From the NCBI GenBank assembly GCA_029378245.1, contig JARKIF010000047.1, positions 1 to 64,000 of the forward strand: DNA of 64,000 nt, read 5' to 3'. This document shows, piece after piece, positions 35,709 to 47,562 of this stretch. The stretch comes from Roridomyces roridus. Lineage: Eukaryota > Basidiomycota > Agaricomycetes > Agaricales > Mycenaceae. The position numbers and the translations under genes are program-made. A model generated the notes under the pieces. That model was not told the origin of the DNA, did not search any database, and saw nothing but the letters and a program-made list of their open reading frames with translations. Position 1 is the first letter of the stretch, and each line of letters begins with the position of its first letter.

Positions 35709-36458
35709 TTGTTACGTCCCGTTCCATTCTCACCAACTCCGGACCAATCTTGACCCAACTCCGGTTCCGGCTCCAACAAATCCGGATCAATCTTGACTGG
35801 ACTCCGGTCCTCGTTCGGACTTTTGCCCTTCTTCAATTTGTTACGTCCCGTTCCAACTTCATCCAAACTCCGGACTCCAGTTCCTTTAACCGGAGTTTCT
35901 TTGACCGGAGTTCCGGTTCCTTTGACCCAACTCCGGATCCATCCCATCTGTCAGGCCGAGTCCTGCTTCTCGGACTACACCGGGTATTTTGGTTAATCAC
36001 ATGAAAAAGGAACCTTGACAGGATATTCATCTGACATGCTCTAGAGTGACATCCACTTGATCACTCCGTGCGGGCTTAATCACCTTATATCCACTTAGCC
36101 GGTTATGTCCGTTCTCAAGTCTATTTTAGTGTCTTGACAAATATCTCTCACACTTAGTATATAAGACTTTCCTATTGTACTCGGTACGGCAGTTGGAATA
36201 TTAACGTTCCTGGTCTATTCGACCTTGGCTGCTCCGAGCCCTCCTCTCCTCCTTTATCGTCTCGTCCGGATTGCTTCCCTTGGAAGTAGCGTAGGGAACC
36301 CGGTCACCCTGGGTCTTTGTGGTGTCATCGGTTGGACTCCATCTCCCTCCTCCGACTTTTTGTCTCTCTCCGGAGTCCTTCGTCCTGGAGTTCCGGTCAT
36401 TCTTACTCTGGTCGTCCTTATCCGGGATTCCAGTCAGCCTCGGATCCGGCACCTAACA
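35709..36458. mobile_element. Solo LTR (750 bp)
   Basis: It begins TGTTACGTCCCG and ends GGCACCTAACA, so the tips are TGTTA/TAACA, and is flanked by a 5-bp duplication CTCCT (35704-35708, 36459-36463). Inside, TTGTTACGTCCCGTTCCA recurs at about 35838, and a GTATATAAGAC box at about 36157 is a likely promoter. It differs in sequence from the solo LTR at 14.8 kb, so two retrotransposon families are represented. Confidence 0.88.
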
Positions 36459-36463
36459 CTCCT

Positions 36464-37246
36464 CGAAAATCGAGACACAGTTGGCTGCGCTCGACACTGA
36501 GATACCTGCTTTTAGGGGCCATTGCTTGCGCATGGCAATCCGAGTCTGGGGCAGCAGCTGGGGATAAGGCACATGGAGAATGTTTTAACAACGATGGGAG
36601 ACCAAATCCCTTGGGGCGAGGAAGGCTGCTTCAGCCCTCAGCAACGGTAATATGACTACGGCGCCGCCACGAACATAATTAAAACATAAAAAAAAAGTAG
36701 GCCCGTGCAAGGCCCGTGGAGAAGGACGTAGGGACGATGGGAGGACAGGTCCCTCCAGCGAAAGCGGCAAGGGAAAGGGGGGTATGTGGAGAGTTAAGGG
36801 AGGATTCAGGATGTTATAGCAGCAACGACGTAGGCTGCTTCGGCGACGGTGGGCGAGGTGCGATGAGACGACGTGGGCGATAGGGCAATGTCGAGAACGA
36901 TGTATGAGTCGTACTGCCACGAGAAATGCACGATTTTTGATCGCACGTGCGGTGGAGACAACAAGAAGAGGAGGGGAAAGTATCCTATATTCACAGAAAG
37001 CTACACACATTTTGCAGAAGTAGAAACTGTCCGCTGTCCAAGGAGCCGTAGTAAGCGAACCAAAAACCAAGTACTTGGGACAGAGAGACGCGCGAGGCCA
37101 GCGCACATAGTAGATGTCGAGTAGATGTCGATAAAGTGCCAGGAAGATGGTATATTGAGGGATGAACGCCAGGAAACTGGCTGAGACGAGGGAGTCGGAG
37201 TGGGCCAGAGTATTGGATGTAAAAACAAGATGCTGTCGTCCGGAGG
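36464..37246. other. Intergenic stretch without a recognised gene
   Basis: Minus-strand frames of up to 173 codons exist (36585-37106) but show no recognisable domain or consistent splicing. The stretch ends at the target site of the KDZ transposon. Confidence 0.4.
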
Positions 37247-37311
37247 CAGCTGGTACAGTAAAACTTTTGCAAAAAAAACATGTTATGGATCATCCGTAGG
37301 TATTGCAAAAG

Positions 37312-39119
37312 TTCAGGTTAATTCTTATCTATGGAAGAGACTGCCAGAGCTAGTTGACCGGCTGGCACGGCTGGCACGGCACATCCGGCACAGGTTATAT
37401 ATGCTATTAAAAATTGATTTTCATCCTCCGGCCTTCTCGGAGAATCCCCTATGGGAAGAGAACATTGATGGCTCCTTCCAGATGTGATAACAATCCTGAA
37501 AGAGTAACCGGCACATTTGGACCAGCGGCATGCATCAAAAAAAGATGGGGGATCAAAAAAAATCAAAGTTGTAGAGCCACTCGAGAGCTACAGGAGTTGC
37601 TAACATTGTTTTACATCAAACTGATTGGCTGGCCCGCAAAACGTAAAATACTTTTTCAGAGGCAAGTCTTTGGAAACCAACACCAGGTTTTGAAAGCTGA
37701 GTGTGTCCCAAGGCTTCATACCAAAGGAACCATTATGTTTTCTAACCTCAGAGTGGCATTATCAACTCTGAATTCAAAAAGTGTTTGACATTTCGGATGC
37801 TATTCCCGATTGAGCCACTACGCTTTCCTCCCAAAAAGGCAATTTTCACCTTTTGCACTCCCATTGGATCTGCCTCTGGGATCCTTAACAAACTTGACTG
37901 ACAACAATTCTTCTTTCAATCCTTCCACATGTTTTGGCCAGAAGTGTGTTACCACTTTGTGTATATACCAGTTGTAAGAGTGGAAATGGTCTGTGCATTT
38001 TTGCACCTTTGATATCATTTCCATGTAGTTTCATGCTTTTGTGATCTGTGGGCTTAGCATGTTCATGTACCACTTAGGATGCTAGATCTCAAATATCAGT
38101 CCAGATCTGAGCCATGGGAGAGTGTTATAAGTGAATGAGATAAAAGGTAGATTTAGGTGCAGCTATTGATATTGGCAGTTGATAACCTGATCCTTAGCAC
38201 CCCAAGACTTCAATGAGTATTATCAATGACTTTTGAAGTCCCTTACCATAAGGTGCACAATAGGCCAGGTGAAAGTGGGAAAAGTCATCAAATCCCATTT
38301 TCACTGTATTGCTCATGCTCTTGATTTTTCCTCTGTGGTTGAAGTACATGGGACAAGTACCCTAGAGTATAGGGGGCCAGCACAACCAAGATCAGCTGAA
38401 TACCTGCACAGAAAGTAAAGTTATATGCATAGAGATTTTGTGATCATTTTGGATCATTCTGTTGATAGAAGACAAAGGGAGTGGAATCTGGGATATTTGA
38501 AGTCACCAATGAGGAAAGGGAGCTCAGGGGGTCCAGAAAGTGTCCTTGATCATGAAGGTTGGTGGAGAATCCATGGAGTTCTGTTCAAGAGCTCTACTGG
38601 ACATTTGACCGAATTCTTACCCTACAATCCTGCCAGACCCAAACACAACCAGTGGAATCTTGCAAATGCTCTTGCAAATATGGATGGGTGGAGCAATTCT
38701 AAGATGTTCCATCTAGTTTTTAGACTCCCAATACATGTACATGGCCCTGTAGGTGCACAACAAGGGGGATCAGCTCAAAATGATCACACTCATAACTCAG
38801 GTTTCTCCTCATGTTCTGGCCAGTTTCTTTGCTCTAATGGGGTCTACTGGCAAGGGAAATGTTCACTGTGGTGTTGGAACCAATGCATTAGCCACAGGTA
38901 TTGAGAACTGGTGCACACTTACATTTGAAGAATTGAGTTGAAATCTCTCTGGAATCAAGGGCCTTGGTTGAACCTTCTTCAGATTAGAGTTAATATGATC
39001 CAGGATCAGACTTACAGACTACAGATCACACATCTGGGCACCAGAATCATTCAGCACCAGGAAATCAGTGTTTTCAATCATACAGCAATTGTGCCTCTCA
39101 GTGAGTGTAAATGGGGGTT
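37312..39119. other. Left non-coding arm of the KDZ transposon
   Basis: AT-richer DNA lies between the outer and inner inverted repeats. The first roughly 340 bp match the right arm in reverse complement (for example GGCTGGC-CGCAAAACG-AAAATACTTT near 37630). The rest has no counterpart in the shorter right arm. A 159-codon frame (38425-38904) is probably chance. Segments such as TGATCA-TTTGGATCATTC resemble the interior of the 3,256-bp element at 11.56 kb. Confidence 0.5.
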
Positions 39120-39363
39120 CACCTCTGGGACCTATATAACCCTTCTAATAAGAGAGGACGACCGGGGTGAGTGTCCCTTCTAATTGGAAGGGAAGTAGCG
39201 ATTTTCCCCTTGCTGCAATAAATAGCGCAATAAATGCTGCAATAAAGTTGCAATAGCTCACCTAAAGACTTGCACAGTGTAAGTATAAGTAAGTAGAGGG
39301 TATTGCAATAGAAGCCGTTGCCGAGTGATCCATCATTTGATCTTAGCCCAAAAAGGAAGTCCA
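39120..39363. repeat. Inner inverted repeat of the KDZ element, left copy
   Basis: This 244-bp stretch is the reverse complement of 51063-51306 with a single difference seen (CCCAAAAAGG versus CCCAGAAAGG). It lies just beyond the 3' end of the leftmost cargo gene. It contains several TATTGCA/TGCAATA motifs. Read outward it contains GGCTAAGATCAA, which also occurs near the 5' end of U2 snRNA. Confidence 0.92.
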
Positions 39364-39455
39364 AGAAAATTAGTGAATTCACAAGTCTTTGTACAGTATA
39401 TAGACATCACTACAGCAAGAAAACAGCATATACACAATAACAGTAGATCCAGCAT

Positions 39456-42026
39456 TCATTCCGACTCGGCACCCAGCTGGGGAAGCTCGTGCGGGCGAAG
39501 ACCGGGAGGACCACCCTTTTTCCCCTGAAGCGCGCCTTTCCAGGCGGGTCTCGGGCGCGGCAGCTCCACGACGAGCTTCGCCTTCTTGGCAACGGGCTGC
39601 TCACCCTCATCCTCAGAGTCCTCCCGCGGACGCTTGTCAGTGGTCTTCTTCGTCTTCTTTGCCGGCTGCTCCTCAGGCTCCTCGTCCGTGCGGCGGCGCT
39701 TGGTGGGAGGGCCTTGCTTCGTCGGCACCACCTGCTCCTCGCGCTCGTCATCACCACTCGCGCTGTCGTTCTCGCCATCGCTCCCACTCTCGTTCCCACC
39801 CTTGCGCCGACGCATCTGCCTCTCATACTCCCCTCGCTCCTGCACCATCCGTCTAGCATGCTCATCCACAGCAGCTCCGTTGGGTATATGCTTCCCGTTC
39901 TTGAAGATGTACTTGGGAGGAGGCGCTGTCGGGACGAAGGGCTTGGGAGCTGGCTTGGTCTTGGCAGACGGTTTGGTAGGTGGTTTTGGCTTGGAGGCGG
40001 TGGACTTTGGAGTCGGTTTGGCGGTAGACTTGGAGGCGGCGGCCTTGGTAGACTTGGAGGCGGCGGCCTTGGTCGTTTTGGTGGCAGCAGCCTTGGTCGT
40101 TTTGGTGGCGGCAACCTTGGTCGTTTTGGTGGCGGTGGCCTTGGTCGTTTTGGCGGCGGTGGATTTGGACTTGGACTTGGCCTTCTTGCGCCGAGAGATG
40201 TCGTCGTCCGAGTAATCCCCATTGTAGCCTGCAAACTGCTGCTCGTCACCACTCTCCGGAACGTTCTCCTCACCACCGCTCTCCGGAACGTCCTCCTCGC
40301 CACCGCTCTCCGGTACCACCTCGTCATCGCTATCCGCACTCGCACGAGCGCTGGCGCCTATCATCCCGAGGCTGCGTGTTGTGCGTCCCACGGAAGTCCT
40401 TCCTAACCTTTCGCTCCTTCGCCTCCGGGGCCAAACCCTTGGTGATCAGCCGATTGAAGCGCCGCTCCTCTGCCTCCTCCTCCTCCTCCGTCGCGAGCTT
40501 CTTCCACTTGAGGCTGCCGTCCTTGAGAGCCTTGTAGATAGCACGAACGTCGGCTGCAACGGTCTGCTGCGCGCATCGTTTCCAGGGGACGCCCTTGGGC
40601 CAGCCCAGCAGCGCAACGTGCTTGCCGTAGACGATGGACTTCACATAGTTTTCAAAATTCATGTTGATGTTGGACTTGCCGGTGATCTGAACTGGAGGGA
40701 CGTTAGTACGAGCAACAGAATGGAATATATGGCCTACCTAGACCGGACTTGATCATTGCAGCACCGAGTGCGCGCATCTTCTCGGTTGACGGAGCGGTGA
40801 TGGCACCTGGAGAGCATTAGAATTGTGTACAGCGTATTGGAGCGCATTTGAGACTTACCTGAACTGCGCTGCATTGACCACAACTCGAGGGCGGCGGTGA
40901 TGAGCTCTGGCTCCCGATTAAGTACCTCAGAGCAGAACTTCAATGCGTCCCCCGATTCAATGGAGAGGGGAGTGGTGATATCGTTGTAGTTGCCACGCGT
41001 GAAGAAACAGAAGCCCAGGATACCCGTACGGCGGTAGAGAGCTGTCACCTGCGTCGATCGAGGATAAGGTACACGAAACAAAACGGAGAGAAGAAACAGT
41101 GACTCACCAGCTCGCCCAAGACGGCCAGTGTGCGCTGGGCATCAATGGCAGCCGCCTTGTTGTCTCCCCGTAGTCCCGTTCGTGTCAGCACGCGCTGCGC
41201 CTCCAGCCTCGCAATCATCTGCTCAAGGAACTCGGGTTCGATGTCCTCCATCAGCGACGGATCCGCCTTGATCATCGCCTTTGCATCCTTCATCGTGTAA
41301 CGAGTTCCGAGCTCCAAGCCTGTGTTTTGTCTGAGCAAGATGCGAACAACGGCAAAAAAAAGGAAGCTTACCCTCATTGAGCGTCTCCATCACGCAGCAG
41401 ACCTTGGCGTTATAGGTGCTGAGGTTACGTTTCGTCTTGAGCCCTGCACCGTTGTAGATGCGTTGGCGGAGGGCCTTGACGGTGACGCTGTGCTTTGCAG
41501 CCACCTCGGGAAGCATGTTCTCGACGGCCTGGCGGATATCGCGAATGTCATCTGCAAGCGCTTGCGCCTTGTTGGCGCGCATTTGGCGACGTACACGCGT
41601 CAGCTGCGCCAGATTCTTCTCCTTGGGTTTGCGATAGCGCACGCGGGAGGGAATGATCGGCACGTCGGGATTGCGGCGTGCGTGCGTGTTGCCAGGAAGC
41701 TCGGGTCCAGTCGCGCCCAAATTGATCTCCTCGTCTTGGCTATTCGAGGCGGGATGGGGCATGTCGATGTCCTCGTCTTGGCGAGGGTTGAGGACGTTGG
41801 GATGGGGCATGTCGATGTCCTCGTCTTGGCGAGGGTTGAGGACGTTGGGAGGAGTCATCTCGATGTCCTCCTCGTTGCGAGTGCCGGTGATGACAATAGC
41901 AGGGAGAGTGGGACCAATAAAAGTGGGAGGAGGAAAAGTCGTCTCAGTGGACTGCAAGGTCGGGTCGTTTGTTGCGGTTGGCACGACGAGAGTGGAAACG
42001 ATCGGTGGTGTTGCACCGTCCGACAT
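39456..42026 (-). CDS. KDZ cargo protein with HTH-like segment and acidic/Lys-rich tail
   Basis: Exons 42026-41372, 41319-41108, 41048-40859, 40806-40738 and 40691 onward join in phase. The N-terminus is acidic with a duplicated DEDIDMPHPNVLNPRQ-type segment. Then follow a basic helix and QAVENMLPEVAAKHSVTVKA then LRQRI, which resembles a pipsqueak-like helix-turn-helix. Downstream comes LLGWPKGVPWKRCAQQTVAA with IYKALKDGSLKWKKL. In my recollection this motif recurs in unannotated agaric proteins near KDZ transposases. To reach the C-terminal frame (DSDDEVVPESGG ... repeats of KTTKAAAT ... LPQLGAESE, stop at 39456) a 34-nt intron at about 40373-40340 or a frameshift is needed; otherwise it stops at 40330 (495 aa). 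The Lys/Thr/Ala octapeptides come from a 24-bp minisatellite (about 40035-40165) and recall histone H1 tails. A DNA-binding role is inferred. Confidence 0.6.
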
Positions 42027-42920
42027 TTTGGGTAGAGAGTGCGGTTGCAGCAGTAGAGCTAAAGTCTGAGCGCGTCAAATGAGACACGACAGCAGCGCAG
42101 AGCAAATTTACTCACCAAGGACGAAGCAAGCGGGTGAAAGACAAGCCAGCGAGCGAACGACCCCAAACAAAAAAGCACGCGTCTTGTAACGAACAAAACG
42201 CGTCCGTCCAGACCGCGCTAAACGTAAAACCCAGCCATGCCCGACAGACTTTCTAGTGGGTGTTAGTAATGTTGCAAGTTAATTGCAATAAGTACCTGAA
42301 AACGTCCAAGAAGCCAAAATGACCAGCCGAATAAACCACCCAGCACCTATTGCATTCAGTCAGTGTAGTTGCGCCAGGTGGGAAGGAGTGGCTTGGCCTC
42401 ACCAAGCAGATGATTAAGGCTACCGTGCTCGCTATGGAGATGACCTCTCCATGGGACATGTATACCAACGATGGCGTTGGGCAAAGCGAGGAGGGCGGGT
42501 CCGGTGATGTGTACACGTAAATGTGGCGGCCTCCGCCCTGGATCGAAATGGAATAGTTTGCTGGATGCCTCCCTGGAAACGAGTTCGCCGTCGACATGGT
42601 TGGGCTGAGCTGAGGACGAGACCGCGGACATGCATTCAAGAACAGAGTCAGAAAGAGAGAGGCATCAATTGGTCATCTCCCTTTTCTCAATCGAGAGAGT
42701 GGTCATCTACCATTACCAAATCGGAAGAGTGGTCATCTCCCTTTGCCAAATTGGGACAACTCGATGAGAAATCTCATTCGACATTGGGGCTACTATGTAC
42801 ATTTTTGCCGCTACTATCGAGAACTAATTAATGTACATTTTCTTTCTTCGACATCCCCTCGCGCACGCGTCATGTAAACACCAAGAAAAAACAAGAAACC
42901 CCGCCAGCCACCACGACTAC

Positions 42921-45008
42921 TCAATGCTCAAAGGTCAGATCCAGGAGAGCGTCATAGTTCTGGCCAGAGACGATGGTCGCCCCACGATTCCCGCGGCGGT
43001 GGGCTGCAGCAACTGCAGCAGGCCGCGATACAAAGAGCCGCCCACGGACGCCCACGGCAGCCCAAAGGATAGGAGCGTCTGCAGGAGGCTGGATACGCGC
43101 GAGGACAAGGCTCGCGCGAAGGGTCGACAGCTCCTCCTCGCTGGGGTCCCCGTCTCCAATGAGCGGCAGAAGGCGCTCGTACCCGGGTGGGATGACCGAC
43201 GGGATAGGGCAGTATGCTCCATTCCCCGCCTGCTGCTCGCGAGCCCAGAGCGCGAGATTCTGACGTCTCGCCCAGTATTCACGTTGAGCTTCTTGGGTCT
43301 CCTGGGCAACCGATGCGCTCGACGTCGAGACGGGGATGAATTGGGAGAGGGATGGAGGGGGAGACGAGTCGAGCTCCGTGAATTGGGAGGAGGAGGGCGA
43401 GGAGAGGGAGGAGAATTGCGAAGACGAGGGCGAGGAGAGGGAGGCCAAGTCCGAGCTGAGCTCCTCAAGGTCCTCGACGTCATAGACGTATTCGGGCCCA
43501 GCGTCGCGCGAGGTGAGTGCTGACATCTCCAAAGGAAAGTTGGCAAGCTGGGTGATGTCGGAGACACGAGGGCCAGCGTCAGGCAGCGGGCGAGAGTAGG
43601 AGAGTGGGCCGTCTGGGGAAGGAGGGCACGAAATGAGGGAAGGAACACCAGACGACGGCGATGAGGGGACAACGTTGTCATCGTGGCCACGCGGTATTGG
43701 GTCGATCTCGACAGGGATGCGAGTTGGACCGTCAAAGCCATCAGGCTTTGCGGGCGGTGGGCAATGGCCGGGGAGGTGGAATTTGAGACACTGGTCGATC
43801 CAGTGCGCCTTGGCACCCTTCGTTCCATCCCAGGCCTTTGCAACACGCTGTTGGGAGCAGGGGTAGTGAAGTGTCTGTTTGTTTGCCTCGGCACTGGAAC
43901 ACGAGTCAGTACAAGGAGAGGGAGGGAGACACATGGACAACGTACGGGGATGTATACACCGCGGTGTGCCGACCCACTCCTACAACGTAAAGATTGTCCT
44001 TGAGCGGGTCGTAGCCGTCAGATCGGAACCAGAGCATAGGGCAAATTGCTTTGGACGGTTCGCGCAAACCCATAGTAATCTCCATCGCTTCGTTGCCTAT
44101 GAGGGCCATGGTGGGGGTAATGAGAAAGGAAACGTAGCAGACAAAGGTGCCTGCTCGGATTATATGAGTCCATGAGGCGGCGCCACCGTTCCAGAAAATG
44201 TACGTACCTGGTGTTGGGACGTTTTTCGTTTCGTTGGCATTCCTCCATTCGCGCTGGAAGGTTCTTTAGATGTAGAGCGTCAATCCATTGCAAAAAAGGT
44301 GTTAATTACCCCAAGAATTCGTTAACACCGTGTTGATACTGATCTGCCGACACCGACGCCCCCGCCCCCGCCTCCTGCTGCTCTCCCTCCTCATCGTCTG
44401 GTGCCTCATCCAGTGCCTCCAACTCTCGCATTCCTCTATCCCACTCCTCGCGTGCCAATTCGCTCAGTCTCTGCGCCTCCCTAATCCGCAAATATCGTTC
44501 CAATTTCACGCCCGACAACCTCTGCTGAATGTCTTCACAGACAGGCGGCGGGGAGTGTCGAGGATAACAGACATTGTCGGGGGTACTGGGGGGATTGTAT
44601 GGTGGGGCCTCGTTTGGGTGCATCTTCGTCCAGCGAGTGAGCCAGACATCATATCCGCTCTCCTCGATGGATTTTCTGTAAAGTAGAATTAGCACAAATA
44701 TAAGAGACTGCCTTGTAAAACGCACCTGCAGCGCCTCATTGTCTGCTTCCTTGCCAGCAACGCGCCGTGCTCAGCCCTGTACTCCGCCGCATGGTGGTTT
44801 GCTTGAGCTTTGGAGATGGCGTCCAAAGCCGGATCGCTTTTGGTCTTGGCACGCTGCTTGGAAGCGTGCCTCCGGCCCTTGCTACGCAATTGTTCCCTGT
44901 GGCTTGTATCGAGTGAGAAGAATACAGTGGAGGAGAACGCAGGTAGGCATACCTCTGCCTGTACTTGGTCTGGGCGGCCTTTCGCTTCTGTGGGTCTTTT
45001 GATGGCAT
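42921..45008 (-). CDS. KDZ cargo protein, 610 aa, RNase H1 N-terminal-like region (tentative)
   Basis: Six exons (45008-44953, 44902-44726, 44675-44310, 44263-44208, 44150-43946, 43893-42921) with GT-AG introns join in phase without a stop, giving 610 aa. The N-terminus MPSKDPQKRKAAQTKYRQSH leads into REQLRSKGRRHASKQRAK, a strongly basic helix like those seen in many agaric proteins. The middle reads YDVWLTRWTKMHP and then a glutamate-rich coil. Near residue 280 the segment NLYVVGVGRHTAVYTS, then LHYPCSQQRVAKAWDG and WIDQCLKFH, resembles the viroplasmin/RNase H1 hybrid-binding fold (YYVVxxGRxxGIYTxW). I hold this loosely. The C-terminal half is low-complexity Ser/Pro with repeated SLSSPSSSQF. 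Intact reading over six exons argues for selection or recent insertion. The gene lies between the TET/JBP gene and the HTH-like gene, all on one strand. Confidence 0.65.
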
Positions 45009-45457
45009 TACTGGCCAATTCTTGAGAGGTTTCAGACGAGGAGGAAGGCGAGGGGTTGTGGCATGCGTTGGGAACGAGCAGTGTCGCAGATGTGAGGGGC
45101 GCTGAGGTGGGTTGCAGAGAAGGAGTCAATGAGATGGTGGTCGAGAGTAAAGATGTATACTCGATTAGGCCTGAAATTCAGCCCGACTCGAAATATTCCC
45201 CGAACATCGCTCATTAATTTGGAAAAAATACAATGGTGTAAGTACAAGTGGAAAACAACCATTAGTGCAGCCAGAAGTCGGAAAGTCCTACTGGAGTGAG
45301 ATGCAGAAAAGAAATCTGTGCCGCTCGCACCGTGGTAAGTTGGCGATCCGTGTGGTAAGTCAGCGATCCCAGTGTCGGCTACTCCAGAAATCCAGTCTCA
45401 AGCCTGGTTCTCATTCCAAAAAAGCAGTTGAGCATCAAGAAAAGATTGTATTCGTAT

Positions 45458-47394
45458 TTACTGGCTACCACCGAAACCCTCAAGCTCCGCCAAAGTCATG
45501 AAATGGTCAAGTCCGTCCTCCCATCGCGTTCCTGCCGCCTTGTCTCGTTCTGCCCTCTGCTCTGGCGATGCACGCTGCAGAAACTCGCCATCCGTCATAT
45601 TCCCATTCGACACCCAGCGAAAGAGAGACCCCGACGTGTATTGTGTAAACGAGTGTCGTTTCTCGTGAGGATGGATTGGAGTATTGGAATGGGTCACGAT
45701 GGCGGACGGAATGAAGATGGTGGAGCCGGGAGGGAAGCGGACGATCAGCCGAAGCTCCCAGAGGATGATGTGGCCACCAAGGTCGGGGTTGTAGTCACCG
45801 AGCGCTGTTACAGGGCACCAACCCGCCGCCAAGTTCCCAAAGTCCCGGTGCGGGCAAGTGACAGCACGCCCGAAGTTCCAGGTACATCCCGCGAGTACGC
45901 TGGAATCGAAATTCCACTGCATTTTCTTCCATGCAAGGAGGTCGTCCTTGCACTTCTGATAGCGAGCGAACAGGCGTGGCGCGTAGATTGACATTAGCAC
46001 TGAATGAATATGAGGAGGAGGTCGCTTGTATGAAGTGAATGAATACGCACGCATGGTAAAGCCGACGATTTGGAGAAAGAAGGGGTGGCGCCGGAGCTCG
46101 TCCGTTATCTCGGTGTTTGTGGGATTCGAGTACAGCTCGCCGGGTTCCTGTGGAAGGTGTCAATGGGTGGAAGAATATAGGATCAATGGACTTACGGTCT
46201 GCCCGGTGCCGAACGAGGGGCCGCGTGACAACGCAGCAAACTCATCCTGGGCCCTGCGGTGCTGGTACTGCTGGGCGGATAGCTGGATGCGTTCCTCACA
46301 CTCCTCCATCAGATTCCCTGCACCGTCAATGACGACTTTCCACCGTTCGCTATCCCGCGGTTGCCCACCCAGAAGTACAATGATGCGTTCCTTTGGAATC
46401 GACAATGGGAATGGTCAATCTGGCCAACGAATGAGCATATCAAGAGAGGGAGGAGGAGGGAGAGCCTACCGTCCTAACCATGGTATGTACCGAAAACCCT
46501 TTTCCCCCACCAATGCATCGACTTGCTCCTGGGTATACCTTGAAGGTCCCATGCCTGAATCCCCTGCACTCGGCACTCCCAGCTCGTCCTCCGCATTCCA
46601 GACGTAGTCTTGGGCTCGTTGGAGCCCAATCCAGCCGGGCTTGGAATGGGGAAGGTTGTTTGCGTCCACGGCGACGTGTATGGGTGATGACGCGGCCTCA
46701 CGGGCTCGTTTGAGATGGACAGTGTTTGAGTTTGGGGTTGCTGGTGGATGCGGGGACGTTGCGGCGTTTCTGGTCGCGCTTAACCTTGCCCTTGAGTTTA
46801 TTGCGATCGTTTGCAGGACAGGGATGGCTTGAGGAGGCGATCTCGGTAATGAGGGGGGGAGGTCGAGGTGGACTTGCGATCTTGATCGCGTTTGGCTTTA
46901 GATTTGACCTTGCGATGGTCAGCCGCAGAGGCAGTCGGCGTGAGGGTAGGTGTGATAGTAATGGACGCGTCAAAGTCTGCAAGAGGAGTGTCCGGGACTG
47001 AGGTGGCGTCAACGTGTGGCAAGAATAGACAGAGCAGCCACGCACCATTGAGAGAAAGAAACGCCAGGGAAGGAACGACAATGTCCTCCGGCTCATCATA
47101 GGTCCCACTTTCTTGCTGCTCCTCAAGACAAAGTCTTAACTGTTCTTCGGCGTCAAAGTAGATGGTGGGCTGGATGGCGAGCCCCAGTGCAAGATCAAAG
47201 GGCGAGTACTCCTTGTTGGATCGGAGACGTCGCCTTGGAAGTTGACCTGTAGCTCAAGGAATTAGCATAGAGGTCAAAAAAGGGAGAAGGAGGAAATGCC
47301 GCGCCAAGTTCCACAAGGGATCTCTTTGCGGCCTGCGCCGGGTTCCAGGGTCGGATTCCTTTGCATGGGAGCGGGAATGAGACTTACCATCCAT
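45458..47394 (-). pseudogene. TET/JBP-family 2-oxoglutarate/Fe(II) dioxygenase, frameshifted upstream of its core
   Basis: The family oxidises 5-methylcytosine or thymine in DNA. The core at 46054-45458 is clean. It has an intron after GFTM, then TWNFGRAVTCPHRDFGNLAA with the HxD iron ligands, GWCPVTALGDYNPDLGGHII, FPPGSTIFIPSAIVTHSN with the distal His, and KRHSFTQYTSGSLFRWV with the 2-oxoglutarate-binding Arg. Upstream, GWIGLQRAQD ... GEKGFRYIPWLGR is followed, after a possible intron, by TIPIVDSKG. The continuation RIIVLLGGQPRDSERW is one base out of frame at about 46393. Two more frame changes occur, at about 46700-46715 and at a G7 run at about 46853. The start exon is MDGQLPRRRLRSNKEY (47394). 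Either the gene is decaying or the assembly has single-base errors. It shares about 170 bp of intergenic space with the divergent transposase gene. Confidence 0.85.
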
Positions 47395-47562
47395 AGCAAA
47401 CCGGCTGGGTGGATGTCGTCGTAGCAGTGGGTAAGTGGGCGCGTCCGAATACAAAGACAAGTGAGAATTTACGTGACTTGTTTGTGTTTGCTTGATCACG
47501 TGCTCCTGCCGCGTCTCGACTCGACCGAGTCCACTTTTCCCTTCTCGACGCGTCCCTGCATC
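47395..47562. promoter_or_regulatory. Divergent promoter between TET/JBP and KDZ transposase genes
   Basis: About 168 bp separate the two start codons, which point away from each other. Both promoters must lie here or overlap the genes, so the two may be co-regulated. I see no clear TATA box. Confidence 0.5.

Noticed and set aside
38425..38904. 159-codon frame in the left KDZ arm
   Set aside because: Lies in AT-rich arm DNA, lacks any recognisable motif, and the composition is not coding-like.
39489..40406. 305-codon plus-strand frame rich in Gly/Leu/Arg
   Set aside because: It is the antisense of the lysine-rich repeats of the minus-strand cargo gene.
42935..43894. 319-codon minus-strand frame overlapping the 610-aa cargo gene
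   Set aside because: It is an out-of-frame shadow of a low-complexity exon; only the other frame joins upstream exons in phase.
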